Origin: Cryptomeria japonica
Taxonomy: Eukaryota > Streptophyta > Pinopsida > Cupressales > Cupressaceae
Length of the DNA: 64,000 bases
Direction: 5' to 3'
Assembly (NCBI RefSeq): GCF_030272615.1
Contig: NC_081409.1
Location: 244,923,502-244,987,501 of the forward strand
Shown: piece by piece, positions 50,846 to 62,082 of the stretch
Layout of the letters: the number at the start of each line of letters is the position of its first letter
Position numbering within the stretch: the stretch's first letter is position 1
Position numbers and translations under genes: made by a program
The notes under the pieces: model-generated
The model's input: only the letters and a program-made list of their open reading frames with translations
Database searches by the model: none
What the model was told of the DNA's origin: nothing

Positions 50846-52290
50846 GATGTTCACCCAGAGGGTAAACATCGCTTTGGTTCTTTTCATGTTTGACCCCTTT
50901 TGTAACTTCAAGATCATCTTTCTTAGAAATCCCACTTGAACCCTCTTCCTCTCCATACTCAAATCTATCATTTTGTTTTTCCTTGTGTTTACTATTGCTT
51001 CAATTCAAAATGCGTTTTTTTTTCTTATTTTTCATCTTCTAGCTATTTAGAATTAGAAATAGCTCCAAGTTTCTTGAAAATCAATAAAATAATTTTTTGC
51101 TATGGAATCCCAAAGCTTATAACCTTTATATATTTACCATATCCCAAGAAAATACATTCAGATTCTTTTTTATCTAACTTAAAACACTTTTCTTTAGGCA
51201 CATGGACAAAGCTCTCACAATTAGAACTCTTTAAATGTGAAACATAAGGTTTCTTATCTATCACACTTCATAAGGTGTTGAATCAATAGCATTACAAGAA
51301 GATCTATTAATAAAGTAGTTAGCAATGCTCATTTCTCCAAAAATATCTATACAATTGTGCATCACTTAACATACTTTTGGCTCTTTCTATTATAGTTTGG
51401 TTTATCTTTTATGCAACTCCATTCTATTAAGGTGTGTTAGGAGTAGTCATTTGCCTTACAAATGCTTGCAAAACTCATCAAATTTATTAGACCAATAATA
51501 TCCTCCATTGTCATATCTTAAAAAAAAAATCTGATGTTTTGATTGCATTACTAGTGAGACTTAAAGTCTTTAAATGATTTTTGAAACATCATCAATGGAC
51601 ACAAAATACTAATATTTTCCAATAGGATTAGTATCCATATTACCATGTACATCTGTATGAATAATTTTTAATTTACTATTTTCTTTATTATTTCTTGAAG
51701 GAAAGAATGATTTGTTTTATTTCGTAAACATAGTCTCACAAAATTTAAATACTTATTAGAATAAGATAAACCATCAAACAATTTTTTATTCATAATAGTT
51801 TTTTAGATATTTTTCACTTACGTGGCCCAAGCTATGACACCACAACACACATGTATGTTCATATTTTTTAGTCATTAAGGTGGACTTACTTAAAGTAGTG
51901 GCATTTAGTCTATAAATAAAGTTCTTAATCTTCTCTTTCTTGCTACCACCAAGATTCCTCTCACCAATTTTCAATCATGCTTATCAAATGTTATATGCAT
52001 TCTTAAATCATTCAAATTGGATATAAAAATTAGATTTTTAGCTAATTTAGGAATATGTAAAAGACTTGGGAGGGTTTTAATCCTTTCATAATTGAATAAT
52101 AGTTGTAATTTTTCCCATTCAACAATAGGATATGAACTATTGCCCCCAAGGTAAATGTGGCATTTGTTGTATTCTCCATATGTGGAAAACTACTCCTTGT
52201 GAGGAGTCACTTGGTATGAGCATCCTAAGTTAGATTGTACCATGTACTTTTTTTCTCCTTTTGTATCACTCATCTTGACCTATTTTAATA
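50846..52290 (-). pseudogene. Copia-2 protease and integrase remnant
   Basis: Minus strand copia polyprotein with many stops. From 52290 down: protease region (LGCSYQVTPHKE, with the catalytic D-S-G decayed; YNKCHIYLGGNSSYPIVEWE; LLHIPKLAKNLIFISNL), GAG-pre-integrase (CVLWCHSLGHVSEKYLK, 51800-51870), integrase start (LKIIHTDVHGNM, IDDVSK), the NRMELHKR/ANYFINR region (51290-51430), SWDMVNIYKGYKLWDS (51090-51180), and the acidic linker ending DVYPLGEH at the element C junction. Continues at 13460. Confidence 0.7.
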
Positions 52291-52499
52291 AATAAATAAA
52301 TAAATAAAATTATAATCACCATTAACTCTCTTTTTGAAGATCCTCCATTTTTAGCTTCCACAACACATAATTGGTACATTGATGTAAATGTAGCCATGAC
52401 TATCATACAAAAATCTATAAAAAAAATAAACAAAATTTCTACTACAACACAAAAAATCTACACACCTCCCTCCAAGAAGCAAAGTTGACTAGATTTTAA

Positions 52500-53060
52500 T
52501 ACTAAATGTTAAAAAAGAAGGTAAACAACTACAATATGGAAATCTGAATTTTATGCTACAGGTTTGGCCTTACTTTTATATAATACCAATGGAGATTTAA
52601 ATAAATGTAAAACAACATTAACAAAGAAATAAATTAGTATATTTATACACCACATTATTTACATGGAGAAAACCCTTTCAAAAAGAATTCATTAGATAAA
52701 AAAAGTCAAATCTATTTCAAATTAATAGCATTTGTGTACTTGCAACCTCACACTTTTTTACTTTTAAGCACTAATATATTAATTATGGATTAAATTATTT
52801 TCAATCACCAAATGTGACATCTAAAATTGGACACAGAGTCATGCCTCAATTTTGAAGAAAAAAACACATGCTAAAACCTTGTCACCTTATCTCAAATCAG
52901 GGGATGCTTTTAACAAATAAATAATAAATAAATAATTGTTTCTACCAATAAATCCATCCTTAATAAATGCATTTACAAATAATATCTTAGAATAATTAAA
53001 TATATAAAATTTATAATGTTGATGACACTTTAATCCTAACAAGACTTACATGACTCATTA
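52500..53060 (-). mobile_element. Right LTR of Copia-2 (degraded)
   Basis: Partner of 12455-13140; see there. The pair encloses the whole nest. Divergence is high, so this is the oldest layer. Confidence 0.55.
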
Positions 53061-53489
53061 ACAATAATTTGTAAAGCTAAACATGTGAGTGTAAAGCTTG
53101 CACTCATTTTTAACCCTAATCGTTTAAAATTAATAATTATGAGCTACCAATAATGTCGGTAGAACAAATAAACCATCAAATTTTAAATCATAAGGAAAAT
53201 AAATGTGGAAACATGTGTTGAGCCAGCCAATAGTAGTCCATGAAACAACTAAGATGGCCACAACCCTAGGAAGACCTCATTTCTATAGTAAAAATCTAGT
53301 TGAGGATCGATGCATCATTTCAACATCTAAGGACTAATCCTCATTAGGCATGCTAGTCTTTGTAATTTAATTCATATTTGCTTTCCTGTTGATTTAGAAA
53401 GAGATTCATAATAATGATCATACAACCATGCATATTGTCTCAAAGACACTAGGGTGGGCATTGTGAGAAACATTATATTTGGAGCCATG
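53061..53489. other. Noncoding, nothing recognised
   Basis: AT-rich sequence without recognisable domain or repeat partner. Confidence 0.4.
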
Positions 53490-54070
53490 AAAACCAACAT
53501 GAAATTATACCCATCCTAGCTTCTGATTCTTCCTCTGACAACTCTTCACAAGCTACTAACGATTCCTCCCACGATGATATTTTGCCTTCTACTGGTCTAG
53601 CCTCCCTGAACCCTATGGATCTGTCTCTGCCACTTATTGTTGGCACGACCCCCTCTAGCCTCGTGGACCCTTCTCTACTTGTTGCTTTTGTTATGCTCCA
53701 GCCTTTGGTGGCTGATCGTTTCGCCTTGTCAGCATTCTACTCCTTGTGCTAATAGTCTCACTATGAGGGTTTCCCCTCTTGATCCCCCTTGTGATGGTGT
53801 TCCAAATGACAATATTGCTTGGACTATTGTTCATCGATGTAGGCGACATTGTTCTTCCTCCTCCCAAACTCTTCCCTGAGTTGTGGTTTTTTTTCTCCCC
53901 ACCCTTGATGTGGGTTACTAGTTGTTTTGATAGTGTGTTGTAAGTGGTCTATTTGGGCCTTTGTTGTCATTGGCCTATTCTTTACCAATTGCTTGTGGCC
54001 TCTTGGTCTGTCTTTGTATAGGGTCAACACCCTTTTTTTGTTGTTTTTTAATGAAAAACATGAAATTCTA
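53490..54070 (+). mobile_element. Possible LINE-like 3' end
   Basis: A locally GC-richer, Ser/Pro/Leu-rich coding-like stretch (including IAWTIVHRCRRH near 53810-53850, reminiscent of the W.(V/I)VxRxxR end of plant LINE ORF1 proteins), then TTTGTATAGGGTCAACACCC, a T-rich run and TTTTTTAATGAAAAACA, as seen at plant LINE 3' ends. No target duplication identified. Confidence 0.3.
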
Positions 54071-54438
54071 GCCACAAAATATCCATAAAAGGGATTTAAA
54101 TCTTTCTTGTTGTTTTCTTTTTATCCCCCAAAATTTAGGTTATTTTCTTGTAACACTAATGTTTTAAAATATATAATAGAAATTCGTTCGCTATATTTTT
54201 ATTATGGCAAAAACCAAGGAAAAATACTTTGATCTACACCTCCAAACAAATATGACTCTCATTCTATAGTTTCCCTCAATTAACACACCTTCAAATACTA
54301 CAACAAAATCATTTTCCCATGTTTGGGAAAGAAATTAACAAGTAATTCAAATCTAGGGGTAATGATAAGATTTATAATATAAAATTTGAGTTTGTTAGTG
54401 TCTTTAAATGTATAATTGAAATTTACAGATTGATAGTG
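54071..54438. other. Noncoding, nothing recognised
   Basis: AT-rich; no feature supported. Confidence 0.4.
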
Positions 54439-55188
54439 TGTTATGTATCTAGGGATATGATATTATAATGTATTTGAGTGGACGGAGATGTCAACATGTG
54501 TTGCATTCAGGTTAGTTATATTGGGTCATGTTGATACCTTGTATAATCAATTGTATTAGATGATGAGTAGGCTTACATTAGGATTAAGGTACCCCCTCAA
54601 TTATGTTATCAAGATGATGCTCATATAAAGAAGGTGAATATAATTGTAAGAATATGTGTTGAGTATGATATCGTGTTTCAATTTTTTTGGAGATATAGCA
54701 TGGAGTGGCTTCTTCCATAAGGAATATTGTATGATGTTACCTTGTTTCAAATGTTTATTCTATTTTTGCATATATTGGATATTAGGACATCTTAACCCAC
54801 AAACATCTCTTGTGTGGTATGTGATCTCTATTCTACATTACATTGTCAAAATCATTGTATGTGTGGATCCCATTAAGTGGTATCAAAGCATGATCTTGGC
54901 ATCTTGAAGGCAAGAAACAAGTGATTTATTTATTTATTTTTTAGTTCATAATGGGAAGTGCATATCTATCATAATTTGTCTAAAAAACATATTATTTTGG
55001 ATGGATGATCAAGGATATACAAATATTTCTATGATCTACATTTGAAGTCATTTGGAGTAGATTTGAGTGAGTTATTGAAAAATTAGGGTTTCCACTAAAT
55101 TCACTCTTATGATAGAACAAAAAGGTGATTTTATTTGAATTTGAGAAGGTTTATTAGGGAAAATTGATCTAACTATAGTGTGAATTTG

Positions 55189-55974
55189 TGATGCAGGAGC
55201 ATCCTAAGTTCTTGACAATCTTGCATCAACCAAAAACATTTCTTTTCAGTTTGTTTTCTGTTATGCAGTTTCAACATTTCTTTCTGCATTTTCTTGCATT
55301 GGCTCACTAGATCTTGCGGAGTTGGATTTTTCTCATGAACATGATCATCTTCCTTATTCCTAAACCACGGGATGTTTGGATCATTTTCTGACAAGTTATC
55401 GAATTTTGGATTTCGAGACAATTTTCTGGCTTAGAACACCAGAACCACCTGGACCTATTTTTCTATTGGTGAATCTTGCAGATCCTTTCCGTAGCTTGTA
55501 GAGCCCCAGTTCATTGATTCCAATGTTCCTTGGCGTGTGGCCGACCTTCCCTCTGATCCGCAGTTCATCCTTTGGATTTTTCGGAGGAATCTCTTTGGCG
55601 GAGGTCAACCTGATGGTTTTCACATTTGATCTTGTTCTTCGGTATTTGATCCCTCTTGGGCCGACCCGAATCCCTCTTGACCATATAAATCAATATAATT
55701 TAGCATCATAAATTATTAGCGAGAACATAGAAGACATATCTTAATATTTCGAGGTTCGGAGCTGACCAATTCTATAATTAAGCATGTAAGTAGTAGGCCA
55801 GTGAGTTGAATCTTGTAACTCGGATGTTACTAGTTATTTGTAATCAATTTTCATAATCTAATTCATTCAGTTTTGGATTGCCTCCATCATATCCTCTTGT
55901 TTTTGTTGTGTTTACTCTTGTTGCCTAGTCCGGATTGATCTCTTTGAGGTCCCTCGTAACCGGTGACTGCACCA
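55189..55974. mobile_element. Solo LTR inside element D
   Basis: 786 bp from TGATGCAGGAGCATCC to GGTGACTGCACCA, flanked by a perfect 5-bp duplication ATTTG (55184-55188 and 55975-55979). Its ends resemble those of the LTRs ending at 1749, 3622 and 7092. ORFs inside it (for example minus 55623-55396) are not genes I recognise. Confidence 0.85.
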
Positions 55975-56189
55975 ATTTGGAGTCATTTGAAGTCACTTGA
56001 AGTCATTTGACAAAGTTATTGCACTTTTATATTTTTTCATAAATTCACTCTATAAGTTGCACATCATGGATTTTTTTTGATATTTTTACATTTCTCAAAA
56101 TCTCATGAACATTTGTTGGGGGTCTATTAATATCATTTTTTTTATTTGAGGCTAATTATATTATGAATTAATTGGACCAAACTTTGGTC

Positions 56190-56990
56190 AACTAAACCTA
56201 GCAGAATGATCTATTGAAATCACTTTTATTAAACCCTAGTTTCATTGAAGAATCCTAATTTTATGGAAGTGAAGATGCATTAGAATGGTGTAACCAATAT
56301 AAGAGAGCTTATGGTTGGAAAGTAGGTTTTGCTATATTCTTAAAAGGTGACACTAGTAAATGGTATATGCTATTGAGCAATAACTTGTCTTTATATGAAC
56401 TAGAACAAAATTTTCAAGACAAATGAGCACCAAAAGAAAAAATAGAAGAGGATGAGAAGGAGAAGGAGAAGAATAATAATTAGGAGGAAAAGAATATTCA
56501 AGTACATGCATGCATCATCCCCAAGGAAGTAAGATTCAACCCTTCAATGTCATGATTGGATTCAAAAGTCAAAGGTTATCATTTATAGAAGCCTTGGCAA
56601 TAAATATAGCTTTATTATCATTAAATTAAAGAAACTATAGGTACAAGAAAAAAAATATATAGTCAAATAGTGAGTAAATATATTTAAAATTGTGAAAATT
56701 TGAAGCTATTTATGGATAAATATGATTTACATTCAAAATTTTATACTTTGGATATGGATGGGTTGAATATCACTCTTGCTTATCCTTAGTTAAAATATAT
56801 GGGAATAGTAAACATTAGAGTGCAAAATAAGTTGATCAAACTCTGGCATAGGAGGAAAAATGTTGTATTACAATATATTGCACATAATGAAGACCAAAGG
56901 AGAGTGAAGATAGAGAAAGTCCAAGAAGCTACTAAAGAGGGAACCAAAGAAGCAAAAGACAAAAAATAGGGGATATATATATATATATAT
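56190..56990 (+). pseudogene. Element D gag- and protease-like remnant
   Basis: Frames with stops. KRAYGWKVGFAIFLKGDTSK, WYMLLSNNLSLYELEQNFQD (56310-56430) fits the gag core (the W..L ... F...F.D pattern). A charged Glu/Lys run follows (56430-56480). DMDGLNITLAYPWLKYMGI (56752-56810) and KLWHRRKNVVLQY (56840-56870) resemble the end of gypsy retropepsin (D.ILGYPWL). Assignment is moderate. Confidence 0.45.
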
Positions 56991-56993
56991 ATA
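56973..56993. repeat. (AT)n microsatellite
   Basis: About ten AT dinucleotides. Confidence 0.95.
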
Positions 56994-57905
56994 AGAGGAG
57001 AAGTTTTGTTTTCCTTCCCAAGTCAACAAAGAAAGCTACACCAAAGGGAAACATTGGAGAAAGCTCCAGAGATAGAAAAGTGCATTATATTGGCATATGT
57101 ATCACTGTGAGAGGCAAGAATGGTGAAGGAAACAATCATGGATACATGATAATCAATAAAATCAACAAGCCAATCAATATAGATCCACATGAAATCAAAG
57201 GAAGCACTACAACAATCAATGACATCATAGAAGCAATATTTATTTATGATAGAAAAGGAGAACATGTTATGATGAATGAAATTAGATAGGTGCAACAAAT
57301 TCTGGATAAATAATGGGATCTAGATATCATAAAACTAAAACCATTATAAAGATTAATTATGGATGTTTGGATGATTAGTCATGGTGTTGTATTTGTAATG
57401 ACTCGCGACAATCATACTATTAGGCTTCTCACATTTTAAGGTATGAAAAATGTCAAGAAGGGATGTAATGTTATATATCTAGAGACATGATAAGTTATAA
57501 TGTATTTGATTGGATGGAGATGTTGACATATGGAACACATACCTTAAACTAGTTGTATTCGGTTGTGTGGATAAATTTGTGATTAATTATATTAGGTGAT
57601 GAGTAGACCTTATTGGAATTGTGGAACACCTCCACTATGTTACTATGAGGTCTATATAAAGAAGGTGAATATCATTGTAAGGATATGTGTTGAGCACGAT
57701 ATTGTGTTTGATATTTCTTAGAGATATAATGGGGAGTGACTTCTTCCTTAAGGAGTATTGTACGATATTACCCTATCTCAAGGGATTATTTTATTTTTGT
57801 ATAAATTGATTAATATGGCATCTTGGCCCAAAAACAACTCTTTTGTAGTATGTGATGTCTTAGATTCCATTATATACTTGTAATTATTATATGTCTAACT
57901 TATTA

Positions 57906-59273
57906 CAATTATATTGAAATATGACATGACATTGATAAATCGTGCCATTGAAGCAACAAACTAAGAGGGTGTGACCTATTAGTGTTTAGACATCATTAAT
58001 GGATGTAAGGAGACATCGAAAGTAGTTAGGAAAATATGATCCCACAATAGTGGGTTACACTTTTTAGCCAACTTTGACACTGAAACAAACATTTTGAAAA
58101 CAAACTTCACATTCAGACACCTATTATCACTAAACCGTAAGGAATTTGTAGATGATGTAAACTAGTGATTTGTGACATTTTGTATGTAGATTCTAAATAT
58201 TCTTTTTTGAAAATTTTTGGAATCAATTTGTATTCATATTTCTATCTCCCTCAAAAACTAGTTTTTAATAGTAAACAACATTTTTAAAGAGTGATACTCA
58301 CTGGTAACACAACTTTCTTTTCTAAAATAGATAAAAATGTGATTCTTTCGAATTTAGGTTTGTAACATCAATATCTAGTGTTTTCAATTGGTTTCATAAC
58401 ATTATGTTGAGTATTTCATACTTTATTAAGTTTTGAAGTCGAGTTAACTAGAATTTAGACATAGGTTCATTTGGTAACTCGTAACTTGTTGTGTATGTAT
58501 CGAAATTCAATTTATTTATTTTGTTGGAAAGAGGACTTCAATACCTAGTGCGTAGATATTTTTTAGAATGTTTTTTTATTTTTCTATTTTCCCATAAGCG
58601 TTGAACATAGAAGTTGATGTTTGGTGAAAAACCTATGTTTAGTTAAACTAAAAAATATATTCATAATAAACTCAATACATATTAAAATTATAATCATTAG
58701 AAAGCTCACTTTGGGTACTACTATCATGTATTTGGGTTTGTCAAGATTGTTCCATTTGAGCCTTCAATTAGAGCTTCGAAGGCCAGAAATCTGCAAAAAT
58801 TTGGAGAGATTGGGGGGGATGCATAGAAAGCATGTTTGATCGAACATATTAGGGTTCGATCGAACATATGTTCTATTGAATATATTGCGCACAAGTTTTT
58901 TATAACAACCATGTTTGATAGAGCATGACCTATATTAATAGTTGACATTTGATAGAACCCCCTTTTGGCCATTTTTTTAATGGACGATTGCATATAAATA
59001 TAAGTTTTTTTTTCATTTTTTAGAAAACAAAATTGAAGGATAATTCACATTTTTTTATAAAGAAGACATTTTGAAGTTAATTTTGTTGGTGTAGAATTTT
59101 CAAGCGGTATTTTTTCAAAGGAAGGAGATGGGAAATAAAAGGACAAGGGTAAATAAGACTGTGCGAAAGTATTCACCTGATACGGAACAAAGACATCATG
59201 AACAAGATTTGGCAAGATATCATATAAATAAAACAGGTATGCTTCTTTATAATTTAGAATTCATCAACCCACT
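57906..59273. other. Noncoding, nothing recognised
   Basis: AT-rich. The motif GATCGAACATAT occurs twice near 58838-58867. No domain or terminal repeat was found. Confidence 0.4.
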
Positions 59274-59726
59274 TGTTGGTGTAAATTATGTCTCATAATT
59301 ACACTTTACTTAAGTTGACTTAGGGTAATGCATTTCATAGTAGTTTGGATATGAGACACTTAGGGAAGTGTGCACAGAGGGATGATGCATGTAGGAGAAA
59401 TTTCACCTTTTGTGGTCTTATCTTGTTGTTACATTCCACCTTCGGTGGGTGATCCACCTCTTGTGGAATATTTTATTATTTCTCCTACCTACCCTACCTA
59501 CCCTTGTTTCTCATTGAGCCACATGTCATCATTGTGTGCTCACATATCCATATGGCCTTGCCTTTATAAATAGGCTCATTTACATTGTATGTAGCAATTC
59601 AATTTCAATCAACTCAGTTAGTTGGGTATTTTGCATCATTGATAAGAATACAATTTATTCTTGTCACATATTATAGTCTCTCTTTTATGCTTTCAATTGG
59701 ACTCTAGATCTTGGCAAATTCTCACA
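59274..59726 (+). mobile_element. LTR of a further retrotransposon
   Basis: 453 bp from TGTTGGTGTAAATTATG to GCAAATTCTCACA, immediately followed by a Met-type primer site. A TATA box CTTTATAAATAGGC is at 59562-59574. The downstream sequence (to about 60120) carries no gag I recognise, and no second LTR is in the window; the element appears truncated by the LINE region that follows. Confidence 0.8.
59562..59574 (+). promoter_or_regulatory. TATA box in the LTR
   Basis: TTTATAAATAGG, 152 bases before the LTR end, in the position expected for an LTR promoter. Confidence 0.6.
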
Positions 59727-59739
59727 TGGTATCAGAGCC
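59727..59739 (+). other. Primer binding site, initiator-Met type
   Basis: TGGTATCAGAGCC directly after LTR end CACA. Confidence 0.85.
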
Positions 59740-60567
59740 ATTAGAGTACCATTGTTTTGCCAATTGAGAGAATTTTGATGAATTTGGAGTTTTGCATTTT
59801 GGAAGTTTCTATTGCAGGTTATTATTGGAGCTTGTTGAGTCAATTTTGAGGTCACCATTGGATTGAGGAGGTTCAAGAAAGTCATAATTGCCTTTTGTTC
59901 GTCCAAATCCGACATCGGAGGCCAAATTTAGAGTCGTTTGAAGGTAGAGGGTGGTGACTTGTCCCAACAATGATCTACAATTTTGGAGCATTTTTGGCCA
60001 AATCTGTCATCACCATTACGCTCAGAAGGCCCAACAACCTCATGATTGCTTGTCTATTCACTAAAATCCGAGTAGTTGACCCGGAGCTGAGAAAATTTCT
60101 CCCCCTCCTTGGTCGTACGGATGTCTCTGTAGGCTAGTATGATTTTTTAATTTTTTTAAATAAAAAGTATTTTTTATTTTTATTAAAATTGTTTTGTTTT
60201 TTTAAATAAAAAAATAAATTTAAAAAGAAGGGGGGGGTGCATTTTTTATTTTATTTTTAAATCAAAAAAAAAAATTATTTGGGCGAATTTTTAGAACCGC
60301 AGGGTACAACCATGTGGCCCTGCAGTGTACGTGCGAGTAACCGCAGGGTCCTGTAGATTGTAGGTTACCCTATAGCCCCGTAGGACATACAGGTACCGCA
60401 GGTTTTTTTTTTTAAAATTATTTTTTAATATATTTTTTAATGTATTTTTTTATTAGGTTTTTTAAATAAATAAAAACTTTTTTAAAAAAATAAATTTTAA
60501 TAAAATAGTTTTTAAAATAAAGTTTTTTTCTATAATGTCAATTTTTATTTTTTTTTAACTATTATTA
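59740..60567. other. Retroelement leader and AT-rich stretch with a GC-rich island
   Basis: Leader-like sequence to about 60120, including GGTCGTACGGA at 60111-60121, then T/A-rich sequence enclosing a GC-rich island (60290-60405) with four ACCGCAGG-type motifs. No coding sequence recognised. Confidence 0.4.
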
Positions 60568-60616
60568 TTTTTTTGCTCAGTAATAATTTTATATTTTATT
60601 AATTTTCAAAAAGAGT

Positions 60617-60634
60617 AATACATGACCAAACATG
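60617..60634. repeat. Target site duplication of LINE copy 1, left
   Basis: AATACATGACCAAACATG, identical to 62427-62444. The first two bases could belong to the poly-A at the right end, so 16-18 bp. Confidence 0.95.
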
Positions 60635-60635
60635 G

Positions 60636-61130
60636 CCTGTTAACGGGCACCTGAGGGCTAATCTTCAAAGTCAGAGTCAATCAATCCCTGAATGGACTTT
60701 GACAGAAAAGGGGTGGATTAAGATTAATTTCGATGGTGCATCGAGGGGCAACCCAGGGGTTTTTGGTGTTGGGGTGATTGCTCGAGACGATTGGGGCAAC
60801 ACTCTGGCCATTGGTGCTAAAAGATTGGTGGATGGATCGAACAACATTGTTGAGTGTCAAGCAGCATTAGAAGCTATCCTAATGGTTGGGAAACTGGGAT
60901 CGAAGAAACTCCATTTGGAAGGAGACTCTCAAGTTGTGGTGAACAAGACAGCTCGAGGCCGAATGGAGGCATGGCACTTAGACAAGCAGGTTCGAAGAAT
61001 GCAACTTTTGTTGGGCGGTTTTGAAGATTTTAAGGTGACTTGTCCTCTGGGAAGAAAACTTGGAAGTTGACAAACTTTCAAATGTGGGAGCGAATGGCTC
61101 CTTTGAAAATAAGTATAGTTTGTTCGAGGA
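60636..61130 (+). pseudogene. LINE copy 1 RNase H domain
   Basis: Open from the 5' junction without a start codon. RNase H motifs: GWIKINFDGASRGNPGVFGV (catalytic Asp, 60708-60767), GVIARDDWGNTL, IVECQAALEAILMVGKLGSK (catalytic Glu), LHLEGDSQVVVNKTARGRME (catalytic Asp, about 60910-60970). The last part, ENLEVDKLSNVGANGS (the R..N..AD.L..G end of LINE RNase H), is in a shifted frame after about 61040, so one frameshift is present. The domain removes the RNA strand during LINE reverse transcription (family knowledge). Confidence 0.85.
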
Positions 61131-61491
61131 CTTTAGAAATTTTATTCCTCTTGTTTTTGAATTTGGTTAGATGGCTTATCTTAGAAAAAAGAACCTGAGC
61201 TTGATTTGAAGTGACCATTTGTAGCCATGGTCCTATGGGAATTAAAGATCCTCATGGTGTGTGATCTACGATGTTACTGCAAGTGGCCTTGTGGTGAAGG
61301 ATGATGATGGAGACGATCGGTGTGAGTGACTGGCGATGATGCTTAGTTTCCCGCGAGGCGTGTGGAGTAATCATGACATGTGATGGTGGCGACTTTTAAA
61401 GGCCTTTGTGTTTCATTTCCTAGCATTTTGTGGTGGCTGCTTGGTGGTAGGTAGTGTGTTCAGGGTTTCTTTTGTGCAGTAGCGAGAAAGG

Positions 61492-62082
61492 ATGGAAGAA
61501 AATTTTTCTTTGATGTCGGATGGGCAATTGCCTATGTTTCGTGGGCTAATCTTGAGGAATAGGCTGATGAACGTCTTCAGAGTGGATGAAGAAGACTTCT
61601 AGGGGGTAGTGAGGTTGTTGTTTGGAGAGGAATTCCTGACTCTAGATTGGTGGCCGAGAACAAACCTTGAAATTTCATCACTTTTTGTTGCTCTGGCCTT
61701 GCAGGTGGGAAAGTCAGTGGAGGAAGTGCAACGGGTTACATCTCTGGTGTTGAGACCCAAATGGGCAGGTGGTTTGCAGGAAGTGGTGGCCCGAGTTGTC
61801 ATTGGCGAGGGGCTGAAGTCGGTGGAAGGCCCACAGAGGAGGATTGGGGTGGATGTGGGGGCGCTGCAGCCTTTTGTCATCTGGTTGGCTTCTCGGTCGG
61901 TTGCACTGCAGGTGAAGGACGCAAGGAAAGGTTGGGGTGAGATTGTGGATTTTGTGCATAAATTGGGGCCGACTAAGCGAGTGAATATTTGTGGGAAGGT
62001 GAATCCCATTCGGTCTGAGGCCCCTCTAGATGAGGATGGGAGATCTTTGGTTCGACACCAGATTCCAAGGCGAAGGTGGTGA
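61492..62082 (+). CDS. Unknown conserved domain downstream of LINE RNase H, copy 1
   Basis: Frame from ATG 61492 to TGA 62082, 196 codons with one in-frame TAG at 61600-61602 (where a Trp or Gln codon may have been). I do not recognise the family. Its translation aligns with a minus-strand frame in LINE copy 2: EENFSLMSDGQLPMFRG vs EANFTLQTKKQLFLFCG, TNLEISSLFVALALQVGK vs TRMDIYSLIMAWGLEVGE, VVIGEGLKSVEG vs VVPGEGLEVGG, and PFVIWLASRSVALQVKDARK vs PFVRWS.ELCKVHHRAKEK. The predicted character is mixed alpha/beta with conserved Trp, Gly and hydrophobic positions and no signal peptide or membrane segment. It starts about 365 bp after the RNase H remnant on the same strand. It could be a separate ORF or a C-terminal extension of ORF2 separated by decay. 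Confidence 0.55.

Larger units (their letters stand above)
54439..57905 (+). mobile_element. Element D: LTR element without recognisable reverse transcriptase
   Basis: LTRs of about 437 bp at 54439-54875 and 57469-57905 share TGTTATNTATCTAG at the start, GATGGAGATGT/GACGGAGATGT, TATAAAGAAGGTGAATAT and CTTCTTCC(A/T)TAAGGA(A/G)TATTGTA. A primer site TGGTATCAAAGCA follows the first LTR (54878-54890) and a purine stretch (CAAGAAGGGATG) precedes the second. The internal ~2.6 kb (without the solo LTR 55189-55974) shows only a gag-like frame (SLYELEQNFQDK, 56380-56430) and a retropepsin-like end (ITLAYPWLKYMGIVNI, 56770-56820). No RT or integrase motif was found, so it was probably mobilised in trans. 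Confidence 0.6.

Noticed and set aside
13437-50870. The near-palindrome TGTTTACCCTCTGG / CCAGAGGGTAAACA at both ends of element C looked like terminal inverted repeats or LTR ends of C.
   Set aside because: Translated on the minus strand they are adjacent codons of the interrupted copia host (…PLGEH and HPEGKQ…), so they belong to the insertion site, not to C.
55396-55623. Minus-strand ORF as a small gene.
   Set aside because: It lies wholly inside the solo LTR 55189-55974 and shows no domain.
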